Positions 32,114 through 43,159 of a DNA stretch of 64,000 bases are shown here, in pieces (position 1 is the stretch's first letter; each line of letters opens with the position of its first letter). The notes beneath the pieces are model-generated. The model ran no database searches and was not told the DNA's origin. It saw nothing but the letters and a program-made list of their open reading frames with translations. The stretch is from Gossypium raimondii (Eukaryota > Streptophyta > Magnoliopsida > Malvales > Malvaceae). The stretch lies in the NCBI RefSeq assembly GCF_025698545.1, contig NC_068569.1, forward strand, positions 14,260,001 through 14,324,000, in the 5' to 3' direction. The position numbers and the translations under genes are program-made.

Positions 32114-33975
32114 TCATAGGATTGAGCAGGCTTGTGGGTTTTGTTCGATAAAACAATCACCATGGCTCGAATAACAATACTTGTAGCTGCCGCCGCCCCA
32201 CCTATCATAAACTGGCCTACAATAAGTCCAATAGCATGGAGGTGGAGGTGGTCCACCAAAGTAGCAAGGGTCCCCACATTGGCCATGATAACATGCATTG
32301 CAACAAAATCCAGCCCACGTACCAGCCGTCAGCGGTGAAGAAACCGGTGTTTCTGGTGGTTTCGGCAGTGAAGAAGCCCGTCTGGCTGGTGATTTTGGCG
32401 GTGGTTTGATCTCAATGCTCTCGATGGAAAAGCCACCCTTGCAACGTAATTTGTCCCTCACCTTCTCCGGATTGCAGCAAACCACAATGATGGTCACCGT
32501 GTTGGCCTTCTCGTCGAATGTCTGGTCTCGTATTTCTGTCGTTCACAAAAGCCATAATAAAATATCAACTCAGACTTATCGCCTTGTGCTCTCAACGATC
32601 ACCCAAGACCTAATTAACTATACTACTGTGTTTCAATTCAATAATAATAATGCGTCACAATACAAATGACAAATAGGAATAAATATGTACATATAATTGC
32701 ATATAACACCAGGGAATTCACAAAGTACTTTCTTCACTTTCAAGTAGCAGCGACGACACCGAAGGTCGACCGTCAGCACCATTATCGTCATCTACGTCCG
32801 TAGTATATATTGCGTTAAATAACTACGTATTAATGATGGAAGACATAGTTACATGAGCGAATTTGAAAAAAATGCTGATTTTAAAAAACACCTCCCAGAT
32901 TCTACTTTTCTCCAACTTATTCTTTCGATACATCAACATTTTCTTTCAATATTTAAACAATGAGAAATGATTGTATCAAATTTTAATTCTATCTCATTAT
33001 TATCCTTTTCTAACCGGAAAATAATAAATTAGATTTTTTTCTTGATTTTCAACCTTTTCTCCTGAAAAAATTTAAATCTAATTAAAAATGCTAAAAATCA
33101 ATACAAAAAATCTGTCGATGACCTGAAATCACAGTTCATACAATCTCTTCTCTTAAATGTTAGCGGTCTTATCTTTGACTTTACGATTCGACTCCTCTCT
33201 TACTCATATTATTTTTTATTTTATATTATTTCAAGCTTTCCTTTTATTTTTAATTACTGTTTTTAACATGTTAGCATTCCTAGTTAAATGATTAAATAAA
33301 ATAATTTTATTTTTAGTCTTCTTTTCTAAGCACATTTGTATTTTTTATTTCATATTGTTTCAAATATTTTTAGTTAATATTTTAATTAATAAATTTTTAT
33401 TTTAAATTTTTATTTTTAATTCATCTTTTAATTAATAAATTTTATTAATTAAAAGATGAATTAAAATAAAAATTTAAAATAATATATTTATTAATTAAAA
33501 TATTGAAAATAAATATTAACAAATGTGGGTAAGAAAAGCGAGACTTAAACATAAAACTATTAACATTAATTATCTAACCAAAAAAACTTATATTAAAAAT
33601 CAGAAAGCGTGTTTTATATAAAAAAATACACAAAACCCTAAATATTTTTTTTAAAATAAACTCTCTTTTTTCTTTTTTTTTTCAAATTCCGCCTAGTTCT
33701 ATATCACAAATTAAGCATTTTTTGCTGATTAATTTGACAAGAGAAAAGGGAAATAAGGTATTCGGGTTCTGGCACGGAAGAATGGGCAGATGACTGGATG
33801 ACTTATATATTGAAGGGCAAAGGAAAAAGAAAAGGAGCCACAAAATCGAAAATAGGAATAAATTTTTACGAATGAATAGAAGCCCTAAAAAGAAAAAGAA
33901 ATGGGTGTTAGCTGGTAATTAACACTGAAAGAATGAAAGTATAGAGGAAAATGAAACCTTGTGCTTGTCCGCCAT
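32114..33975 (-). CDS. HMA-domain metal-binding protein with CaaX box (HIPP/Pi21-like), HMA gene 2
   Basis: Minus-strand exons 33958-33975 (MADKHK), 32710-32791 and 32114-32535 give 173 residues. The HMA domain (about 7-73) has MTIMVLTVDLRCRRCYLKV with the CxxC site at Cys18 and Cys21, then FPEIRDQTFDEKANTVTIIV and CCNPEKVRDKLRCKG. The tail is Pro/Cys/Gly-rich (GDPCYFGGPPPPPCYW) and ends in the CaaX box CSIL; a final Leu favours geranylgeranylation, unlike gene 1 (CSVM). Exon phases match gene 1. Intron 1 is about 1.17 kb against 233 bases in gene 1, apparently because of an 850-bp insertion. The exon 2 donor is weak (CCTG|GTGTTA rather than GTGAGT in the other copies), so splicing may be inefficient. 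Role as for gene 1. Confidence 0.85.
32881..33730. mobile_element. Insertion in intron 1 of HMA gene 2, with a hairpin at its core
   Basis: Relative to intron 1 of gene 1, extra sequence lies between two copies of TGCTGATT (32,873-32,880 and 33,723-33,730), while gene 1 has TGCTGATT once at the matching place (18,338). This is what an insertion with an 8-bp target duplication leaves. Within it, 33,275-33,582 is a long inverted repeat: CTTTTCTAAGCACATTTG faces CTTTTCTTACCCACATTTG, and AATTCATCTTTTAATTAATA pairs with its complement. Terminal repeats at the outer ends are not evident, so the element type is unknown. Confidence 0.55.
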
Positions 33976-34130
33976 CTCTAGCTGTTATGGTGGAGCTGAA
34001 AATCCCAGATCTGAACTGAGAAGATAAGCAGCAAAGCAAGAGTGGTGAAATGAAGATTGAATTAATTTTGAAGTGAGAACAGTTTGATATACCAAACCAA
34101 ATCCGCAGTAGAAGTAAGAAACCAAGAGCC

Positions 34131-34140
34131 ATATAAAATT
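34131..34140 (-). promoter_or_regulatory. TATA box of HMA gene 2
   Basis: The minus strand reads AATTTTATAT within the conserved block AGAGCCATATAAAATTAAGG, about 155 bases upstream of the ATG. The promoter is squeezed between this gene and the 3' end of the pseudogene, about 320 bases in all. Confidence 0.6.
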
Positions 34141-34298
34141 AAGGCGGGCAGCTAGTAGTTGGTAAGGTTTTAAAAATTGCGCGTTAGTACGATATTTACT
34201 CTCCCATTTCAGGGGCATATTTAAAGTCCAAAATAATAAAAAATTTCATGTTAAATTTATGTGTTTAATTTCTAAATTTATTTCACTATTTTTTTTAC

Positions 34299-35127
34299 TT
34301 AATCGGATCGATCCTGACAGTATTTGTAGCCGCCGCCGCCACCTATCATAAACTGGCCTACCATAAGTCCAAAAGCATGGAGGTGGAGGTGGTACACCAA
34401 AGTAGCAAGGGCCCCCACGTTGTCCATGATAGCATTCAGTGCAACAATATCCTGCAAGCAGACCGGCCGTCGGCGGTGGAGATTCCTGTTTTCCTGTTGG
34501 TTCCCGCGGTGGCGAAGCCCGTTTGGCTGGTGGTAATTTGATCTCAATGCTCTTGATGGAACCTCCACCCTTGCACCATAACTTGTCCCTCAACTTCTCT
34601 GGATTGCAGCAAACCACGCCGTGATGGTCACCGTGTTGGCCTTCTCGTGGTATATCTGGTCTCGTATTTCTGTTGTTTATAAAATCCGTAATCAAATATA
34701 AACTCACACTATTTCTCACATTGAGCTCAATGAGTCAATGATAACCCAAGACCTCACAGACTACCTACTAGTGTGTTGCAATTTAATAGCAATTAACATA
34801 AAAGGACAAAGACGCGTAATTACGCATGTATATAGATATATACAGATAAAGCATAAAAGTCAAGATATGGTTCGAAACTCACGAGGGAATTCGGAAACTA
34901 CTTTCTTCACTTTCATGTAGCATCGACAACACTGAAGGTCGACCTTCAGCACCATTATGGTCACCTACATCCGTAGTATCTTGCGTTAAATAATTACGCA
35001 TGAATGCTGGAAAGCATAGTAATAAATAATTCCATATCCCAAATTGAATGTTTGTGACAAGAGAAAGGGAAACAACGTATTCAGGCTGTGGCAGGGAATA
35101 AAGGGAAACCTTGTCCTTCTGCGCCAT
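34299..35127 (-). pseudogene. Broken third copy of the single-HMA gene (frameshifts, lost CaaX box)
   Basis: The same three-exon plan is visible: 35110-35127 (MAQKDK), 34883-34964 and about 34299-34669. Exon 2 keeps VTIMVLKVDLQCCRCYMKV, with the CxxC spacing intact. In exon 3 two extra bases near 34,616-34,619 shift the frame after NTVTIT and bring a TGA at 34,590-34,592, cutting the HMA domain. Downstream the old frame still shows CCNPEKLRDKLWCKGGGSI and GGPCYFGVPPPPPCFW. A 2-base loss in the Gly codon run (about 34,338) would return to the first frame, but the copy then ends YKYCQDRSD with no CaaX box. The TATA region is also damaged (CCTTTTAAAG). A short truncated HMA protein could still be made, but function is unlikely. 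Confidence 0.85.
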
Positions 35128-35535
35128 CTCTATCTGTTATATGTTTGGAGCTGAAAATCCCAGATCTGAACTGAAAAGAAAAATAGGAAAGCAAGAGTGA
35201 TCAAAATGAAGAAACAAATTTGAAGTGAAAACTGTTTAACATATACCAAAAGCAAGTAGCCAAGAGCCTTTTAAAGTGCAGGCAGGCAGGGAAGCTGCCT
35301 ATCACATGTGGTTGTGGGTATGATTTTAAAACTTTCCATGTTCTGCCACATCCCACCACTGACCACACCATTCTTTGAAATAAAAAATTATATCTTAATT
35401 TTGTGGTATTCGCCCAACCGTACACGTGTGTCCCAATGCCAGGTGGCTCTAATCAAGCGGCATCGCTGACGTCCTCCATTTCTTCGTCTGCCATGCAACA
35501 CCCTCGATCATGTTAACGTTGACGAGTCCAACCAT
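35128..35535 (-). promoter_or_regulatory. Upstream region of the pseudogene, homologous to the promoter of HMA gene 1
   Basis: Shared with 18,520-18,860 in the same order: the GAGCCTT..AAAG block with CAGGCAGG.AAGCTGCCTA, CGTACACGTGT (G-box at 35,422-35,429), 'GGTGGCTC', 'CCATGCAACACCCT' and 'AACGTTGACG'. The TATA box itself is degraded here. Confidence 0.7.
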
Positions 35536-35701
35536 TTAAAAGTAACATATATATTGTATTTTAGTTTAGCAGTAAAACATAGTCATCACTTAAACGCACC
35601 GTAGGGCGTTAAAATTTCAAGCCTTTTCTTTTCTTTTTTTACTGAAACGCAATGTTTTGTTTAGGTGTTGGCTATCAGCTTTAGTGGTGTAAACTCACTT
35701 G

Positions 35702-36014
35702 GAGTGGCAGATTTTAAGAATTAGTTTTAGAGGGATTTAATAAAATTTTTAAAAAATTTAAGAGTTTAATAAGGTCTTTTTAAAAATTGAGGGTCTAATT
35801 AAAATTTTTGTGAGATGAATGAGAATTTTTAAAAATTTAAGATAATATAATCAATCTTTTCTAAAAACTTCAAAGAAAAAAATGAAAATTTCTAAAAATA
35901 TTGAAGAAGCCTAATTAAAATTTCATAAAAATTTGAAGAGAAAAATCAAGATTTCTTAAAATTTGGAGGGACCAACGCCCCTAAGCCCCCTTGCCCCCAA
36001 AAAGTCCGCCTCTG
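35702..36014. repeat. Small element with GAGTGGCAGATTTT-type inverted ends
   Basis: The left end reads GAGTGGCAGATTTT and the right end, reversed, AGAGGCGGACTTTT. Between them, phrases such as GGGTCTAATTAAAATTTT and TAATTAAAATTTCATAAAAA recur. About 310 bases, no coding sequence. Confidence 0.55.
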
Positions 36015-36839
36015 CTCATAGGGTGCCAAAATTGAAACTGGAGCAAAAGAGTCCAATAGATTCACCGGCATTACAATAAACGGGGTTAATTCTTCTTTAA
36101 TAATTTTATATTTAATATTTTTTATTATAATTTAAGAAAACTATATCCGTAATTGTGATTTTATTATTTAATTTAAATATAATTCTTAATAATTTAATAT
36201 ATTGATAATATACAACTATATTTAATTTCAACATTTAATCTTATCACCACTACTATTTTAATCCTTAATCTTTGTATAGTACATACGGAATTGATCCTCT
36301 TAAATAATCGTAAAACTAAACACATTTTGACAAGGAGTTTATAATGAATTCATTATCAATTTGCATGGCAGTGGAAAATGGGAGTGAAATACATTTCCTC
36401 ACGAAATATCCCTGCTAATCATTTTCTTCTCAGGCCTCATAGGTTGTTGCTGGTCAGGTTTCTTAGTTAATTTTTGTTTTTGGTTGTTGCTGGTCAAGTT
36501 ATACAGCATATCTTGATGGATGCAGGATTGACATCGCAATTTCCATGTATCAGACTTGTCCCAATAATTAATTACTCTTCTTACATCTGCCGTAACTGAA
36601 CGTCTATTTTCTTAACCTTCGAATTTGTTGCAGCCTATAACAGTACATCTCATAAGTCCTCTCATTCCAAAATATTTCCCCAAACCCAAAGATGAATGTG
36701 AAATTTTTTGGATTATTGGTTAAGGCTCACTATATTTTCAGAGTTGTAAGATTGATTCGCAAGTTGTGCTTATATGATACTTTACAAGCTCTCCAACTTA
36801 ATATATATATATATATATTAGTCATTTATTTAATATTTT

Positions 36840-37140
36840 GTTTTTTTATCTTTAAATTTATATTTTTTGTCAAATCACATCAAATTTGATGAAGAAGTTA
36901 ATGTTTGTTAACTTTGCTAATGTGACATACATGCGGATTGCCATGTATATGACAAGTTAGCGTTAATTAATTTTTTAAAATTTAAAAACAAAATTTTTTG
37001 TTTTTAAATTTTAAAAATTAATCAAATGTTCACGTGTATGCATCGTCAACAAAGTTAAAAAGCCATTAACTTTTAATTGGTTTTGTAGTGACCATTTAAC
37101 AAAACACACAAATTTAAAGACTAAAAAATTAAATAAAAAC
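36840..37140. repeat. Dispersed repeat related to 62.37-62.76 kb
   Basis: Both regions have TTTAAATTTATA, 'AA(A/C)CACATCAAA', 'ATGTGACA..CATGCGGATTGCCATG' or its variant, and an AT-rich middle with TTTTAAAATT. The similarity is loose; class unknown. Confidence 0.45.
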
Positions 37141-37165
37141 TAAAATAATTTTTTTATAAAGTTTG

Positions 37166-37713
37166 AGAAGTAAGGGTGAGCAAAATCAGATTCGATTCGA
37201 AAAAATCGATAAATTTTTTAAATTTTGAATTAAATAGTTCGAGTTATTTGAGTTAATCAAGTTATTTGGATCAACTCGAATAAAAAATTAAGTTTTCCGG
37301 TTTAACTCGAATATGAATTACACAATTCGAGTTATCCAAAAATCCAAATAAGAAAAGGCAAAATTACGCCCTTTTGATAAATGTTTACCTTTTCTAAAGT
37401 TAAAAGTCGAAACCATTAAGTTAAAAGGCAAAACTACGTTGTTTTGATAAATGTTTACTCGTTAAGTTAAAAGGTAAAACCATTATATTGTGTATGTAGT
37501 TAAATATTTTTGTATTTTGTTTACTAGTTAAATAATCGGTTCATGGAAACACAACAAGATTCATTAACTCGACTCAACTTAACTCGAAATTTTTTGACTC
37601 GATTCGATCTGATTCGAAAAAAATTCAAATTGAATTCGGTTGCTAAAACAGAATTCATCAACTTGACTAACTCAAAATTTTTTGACTCGATTCGATCGAG
37701 TACTCGCCCCTAT
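37166..37713. mobile_element. MITE with GGGTGAG ends, copy B (opposite orientation to copy A)
   Basis: The left end is AAGGGTGAGCAAAATCAGAT and the right end, reversed, AGGGGCGAGTACTCGATCGA. Reversed, it aligns with copy A through GAATCGAGTCAAAAAATTT, TTTTAGCAACCGAA, CCGATTATTTAACTAGTA and ATATTTAACTACATA. It is about 100 bases longer than copy A and has an internal duplication of 'AAATTTTTTGACTCGATTCG'. Confidence 0.75.
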
Positions 37714-39615
37714 TGAGAAGTAAATAAGATATTATACCTAATTTAAATACCTGTATATGTTAGTGTTAGAGTTTGAAATTTTATTTTATAAAAAGGAAGT
37801 TCAGCGCTTAATAATTGGAAGTTTTTTTTAGTTAAATCTTGCCATTAGTCCTTATACTTTGTAAAATTTATGAATTTAATTTTTATATATTTATTTGATT
37901 AAATTTAATTATTATATTTTTGAATTTATCAGTTTTAGTCTTTATATTTTTAAAATTTGAAAATTTAAACTTGACTCAAATAGTAGCTATTAAATATGTT
38001 TTGTTGAATATATAATTACTAGATATCTACTATGTATACAGTTGTAGTTTTAGTCTATTTTCTTCAATTAGATCTTGTTAAGTTCCTATACTTTCTTAAA
38101 TTTAAAATATAAGTCTTTGACATAAATATCCGTTGTTAATCGCTTAACTGGAATTTTTAGATATTAATATTTAGAAATAATAAACTAACATGATATTATA
38201 CATACGATAATATGTTTGACACGTTAAATTTTGGATATAATAGAATTTTACTTAATGAACTTAACAATTATTGTTTGGTGAAGACTGAAATTTAAAATTT
38301 AAAACTATCAAATAAAAATACATATATTAAATATATAATTTTATGAAATATATGGACTAATAGCAGAATTTAACCAATATTGTTTTAACAAGGGTGAAGA
38401 AGTCAATTTGCCTTTTAAAATGAACTTTTCGTTAACTAAACAAAATATTGTAAAAATAAAAACAATAATGTTGTAAGAGATTCAGTACGAATCGATTATA
38501 AAATATTTTAAAATAAACTCGGTAATTTTATAAACAATAATTTATTGATATCATTGCAAATACGAAGCTTATTTTTCCGTTTTATTTTTATGAAAGAAAA
38601 TTAGAGGACGATAGATAACGCTAGCTCTTATCAACATAAATGCCACTCAATGAGTGGTTTTACATTTTTTCGTTTTCTATTTAATTCAGCGGTTAATTAA
38701 GGATTGACCACTACTGCTACATTCACAGCCGTTGGATTTCCCAACCAAACGCACAATTATTTGTATTTTCCTTTTTAAGAAAAAGTCGTATCGTGGGTGC
38801 GCGGTCCTGCTTGTGTTGTCTGAAATCCATGAAAAGAAAAGCTTATCAACATGTTCTTGGACTGTTATAAGCATATGAATGATGCTTTTTCATTCCTTAC
38901 ATCTCTCTCTATATATCAATCAAGGAATCAAACTAAAATAATAGTTTTGGTTGCATCATGTGATGGATTGATCCTAAGTCAATTAACTCAATTCATGACA
39001 AATAAATATCTGTGATAATGGTATAGATAAAAAAAAAAACGTTGATTAAAGATTTTATTAGATGTATTGTATTTTAATAAAAAATTTAAGTTCAAACCTT
39101 AAAGATGATATTATTAGGAGAAAATTATGAATCTTAAATATGGACATATTATAATCACTATAATTATAATTAATATTTTTCAAATAATTATAATCAATCA
39201 CTTTAGTAAATTAAACTAATCAATCATAATATATTCAAATAAACTTATGAGACTTCAAAATCTTAAAATCAAAATTGTTGTCAATTTTTTTGTTTTTGGT
39301 TTTCGAAGTAGAATTATAAAATAAAAATAAAAATCAGATGCATATATGACAATGATATGATAATTGATATGACCCACACGTATGCTTTTTTTATCAAATA
39401 ATATCATTACCAATCAAAGCCGAAGGGTACAGGGTCCAGCAACTTCACTGCAAGCAATTAATGGAGTGATGATGAGTCAGCTAAATTAAATACGTCTACC
39501 CTGCATCAATTAAACAACTCCACCTCAGATCACATCTCTGCGTTACTTAAATCTCTTCTTTCTTTGCTGATAGATACAAAGTTCTCAAGTAGACTACTGC
39601 TCGATCATCGAAGAG
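37714..39615. other. Intergenic DNA and promoter of the two-HMA gene
   Basis: AT-rich with no gene. The last 150 bases (CAATTAAACAACTCCACCTC and on) are the likely promoter and leader of the gene at 39.6 kb; no clear TATA box was identified. Confidence 0.4.
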
Positions 39616-41493
39616 ATGGGTGAGGTAAGCATCTCTTTGGACCTCCTACCCACTAGGCCTAGCTTAGTATAGTATAAGTATATTATATTTACAATTTGTA
39701 TATTTATTCCATTATAATCCGTTCAGGAGAAGAGAGAAGAGAGCAAAGGCAATCAAGATGAAACGAACAAGGAAGAAGAGCCTGCACAGATTGTACTCAA
39801 AGTTGACATGCACTGTGAAGCTTGTGCCAGAAAGGTTGCAAGAGCCCTCAAAGGATTTCAAGGTTCTCATTCCATTTTCCCTTCATTAAGTTACTACTTT
39901 CATCGTTAGCTTACACGAACCTCCTTCATCTTTCACGGAAACATTAATTAAGATTCTTTGATATATGTTAATGTTTGTAATACTAGTGTTTGATAACAGG
40001 AGTGGAGGACGTAGCCACAGATAGCAAGGCAAATAAAGTAGTGGTGAAGGGAAAGACTGTAGACCCCATCAAGGTTTGTGAAAGGCTACGAAAGAAGAGT
40101 GGAAGAAAAGTGGAATTAATTTCACCTTTGCCTAAACCACCATCGCAAGAGGAGAAGAAGGAAGAAAACAAAGAGCTCAAAGAAGAAAAAAAGGAAGAGG
40201 TAGTATGGGTTTCATTCATAGTTAACGGTATAAAAAATCAAGCATAATGGTAAATTTACAGTGGCAAAGCGACTAATAAACACTCGCAGCGTCCTGTCCC
40301 CTAGTGACTCATTCTCTTTTAGACTTTAGTTTTTGGAGCCATAGAAATTGAAATGCAATTAGCTAGAATCCATTTTGGACTTTGGGGTTTGAACTTCCTA
40401 TACTGTGAAACCAGTGAGTGGTGTGCTGTTTGCAGACATTGAAAGTAACAAAACAGCCCAATACCCGAAGCACATATTCCAAGGACGGAGGCCACTGTTT
40501 AGTGCTTTAGTTTGTCTTTTGACCCCACTGCATCTGCACTTCTGCACGTTGCAGCCATGGGGGGTCAAGCCCTAACGTACGCTCATTGGTTGATAGTGAT
40601 GTTAATTTTACTTGGAATTTACAAACCAACATTGTTAAGTTCAGAGTTGTATATTATGGGATTTTGGTGTTCATCCCTGTTCATTATGGTCTTTAATTAT
40701 ATGTAATTATCGGTAGTTCTGAGCATGCATGCAAAGTATGGTGATCACTTTTCATCTTAATTTCATTTGTTTCTTGGATTGAACAATTAACGGGGCTTGA
40801 CCCTTAGGGTTTTTTTTTTGTTGTCCTTAATTATTATCTTCTGGTCGTAACCGTAACTTTGCCAGCCTCCAACGGCGATAACAGTAGTATTGAAGGTTTA
40901 TATGCACTGTGAAGCGTGTGCTCAAGTTTTGCGGAAGCGAATCCGAAAGATCCCAGGTAATATATTTACTAATATTCTTTTCTGTTAACTTTTTGCAACC
41001 CAATTCAGATATAATTAAGAAATTAGAAACTGCATATGTTGCTTAATCATCAGTGATGAGATGAGATGATTCATAGATTATCCTACAGTGTTTCACTACG
41101 CGATTGACAGTTGCCTTAATTTTCTACTCATCTTGTTTGTAAATGCAAACAGGAGTAGAGACGGTGGATACTGATGTGAGAAATCATCAAGTAATAGTAA
41201 AAGGGGTTGTAGATCCCGCAAACCTGGTAGATTATGTATACAAAAGAACCAGAAAGCAAGTATCCATAGTGAAGGACGAAGAAAACAAGGAAGAAGAGAA
41301 GAAAGAAGCAGAGAAGAAACAAGATGCAGGAGAGAAGAAAGAAGAAGATCAAGGCAAAGGAGATGGAGATGATGATAAGAAGATGGACGATATCAAAAGA
41401 AGTGAATATTACTCATCCAAGTACTACTCCGAGTTTGCATATCCTCCTCAATTTTTCAGCGACGAGAACCCAAATGCTTGCTCTCTCATGTAG
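39616..41493 (+). CDS. HIPP7: Heavy-metal-associated isoprenylated plant protein with two HMA domains (HIPP7-like)
   Basis: Five exons, 39616-39624, 39727-39862, 40000-40199, 40866-40956 and 41153-41493, give 258 residues. The first HMA domain (about 25-90) has VLKVDMHCEACARKV (Cys33, Cys36), then GVEDVATDSKANKVVVKGK. A Lys/Glu linker leads to the second (about 120-185) with VVLKVYMHCEACAQVL (Cys130, Cys133) and GVETVDTDVRNHQVIVKG, then VYKRTRKQ. A charged Lys/Glu/Asp tail follows, ending PPQFFSDENPNACSLM; CSLM is the CaaX box. The layout and the closing SDENPNAC plus CaaX match Arabidopsis HIPP5/6/7/9 relatives, which bind metals such as Cd, Zn or Cu and are prenylated. The phase-1 introns inside both HMA domains fall at the same place (before GVE), showing internal duplication. 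The numbered orthologue is an inference. Confidence 0.92.
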
Positions 41494-42766
41494 GATCCAT
41501 CTACGTACGTGACCACCATTTTGTGATACCCATATGCAATTTTCCAACCTACTTGTTATCTACTACTGTTGATGACAATGTATGATCCGTACAATTTAAG
41601 TGATCTTGAATTAATTGGCTTTCCTGAATATGTAGTTTCTATTCTCTTAATTACTTCAGATACTCTATATAGCAAACCAAAAAATATAGCAAACCAAAAA
41701 AATGCCTGGAATTTATAACACAATATCATTGGAGGCTACAAGGAATAGTCACCATCCATCACTATCGCTTCTACTTTGTTGAGCACCACGGTCACATATT
41801 TGGGCCAGTTTGTCCCCTCTTCCCCTTTAGAATGTAGAATTGCAATGTTTTGGTGTTGAGAAAGAAGGTGTAATGTCCACGACCATGAGAGAGGTGCAGG
41901 AAAATTAAGAAGTGACCATTGTAATTTTACATTTACTTTTAACACATAACTAACATATTCAATTAATTGAAAGGAATAATGGGAGCCAATGCCCCGAAAT
42001 CGCCCATGCATGCCTTAAAGAGGCTGAGGAGAAAAAGTATGTTGTTAATTTTTTTCTTTTTTGAGAAAAAATGGAGCCCAAACAGAATTTTAGTAGGACA
42101 AATGGTGGGATGACTATGAAATGTTCAAGCAAAACTATGGATTAATTAGTCACATATCCATCATGAAACCAAAGCTATAATAGCGTCGTTGCGAAAGTTT
42201 TGAATCTAAGTTCATAACTTTAATCCTTTTGAAAAATTAGTGTTAAAAGTATCCATATGAACTATATACTTCAATTGATTTCCGTAAGATTAAATATAGT
42301 ACAATTTGATGTATGCAGGAAAAATGCAACCGATTTGATTTATGCTGGAAAAATGAGGCTAATTAAGACAATGAGGCTAGTTAAGACATGATCGATGGAT
42401 GGAATGAAGATCACTTTAAAATTGTTAAGGACATTATTAACCCAGTGGTTAATAGACAGCATGAAGGGACAACACATGCAACGTACATAAGCCAATGAGA
42501 ATGAAAGAAAGGAATCATATCAGTAAAAGGCGTCGTGTCCATTTTAAAGCAACAGAAGTATGCATGCATTGCATGGTTTATTTACGTACTAGATAAACCC
42601 AAACATTCTTCCATCGAATTCATATAATTTATTAATAAACGACTGAAAACAACAAATAACTGTGTATTATTGGTGGTTAATATCTCAACCAAAGCATATT
42701 ATCATCAGATACAACTGAATAAAAGAGAATAATAATACTGGAAAGCAATGAAATCGCCATGGATCA
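41494..42766. other. 3' UTR and intergenic DNA, no gene seen
   Basis: The first 200 bases are probably the 3' UTR of the two-HMA gene. The short frame at 41736-42011 (minus) is unrecognised. Nothing else is supported. Confidence 0.4.
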
Positions 42767-42949
42767 TCATTTGGAGGCATGAGAGAGGTAGATGAAAACG
42801 AAGACCAAGACGAAAGCGAAGATGAGGAAAATGTAAGCGGGAGGAGGCTGCAACGGTGGCATTCCGAGCGGACCCAAAAACAGCAGAGCAACCACCAACA
42901 GCATCATGGCTATCGAATTGATACCGCACCCGTAATCTTCCATCTTCAC
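42767..42949 (-). CDS. 60-residue hydrophobic protein with two membrane segments
   Basis: A single small frame starts MKMEDYGCGINSIAMM (a second start at MEDYG is possible). It has two hydrophobic stretches: about residues 12-29 (IAMMLLVVALLFLGPLG) and 37-55 (YIFLIFAFVLVFVFIYLS), split by a Pro-rich turn (MPPLQPPP), and ends SHASK. A clear TATA box (CTCTATATATAG) lies about 80 bases upstream and base composition is much richer than the surroundings, so it looks like a real gene. I do not recognise a named family and propose no function. A membrane protein with a hairpin fold is the most that the sequence supports. Confidence 0.65.
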   Translation of the reverse strand: MKMEDYGCGINSIAMMLLVVALLFLGPLGMPPLQPPPAYIFLIFAFVLVFVFIYLSHASK

Positions 42950-43028
42950 TGATATGCCTTACCTCTCGCCAATGTAACCAGGAAAATTAGCTTCCTCGAA
43001 TATGCAAATGATAAGAGACGCTGATGAT

Positions 43029-43040
43029 CTATATATAGAG
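43029..43040 (-). promoter_or_regulatory. TATA box of the 60-residue membrane protein gene
   Basis: The minus strand reads CTCTATATATAG, about 80-90 bases before the ATG at 42949. Confidence 0.6.
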
Positions 43041-43159
43041 TCGTGGTGCTGCACGGATTGATGCACCTTTGGCAAAGAGTTGCGACGATTGGTTCAGCAA
43101 CATATCTACGCAGCAGCCGACGTGATTTTTGGCCCCCCGCCCCTCCCCCTCTCACAACC

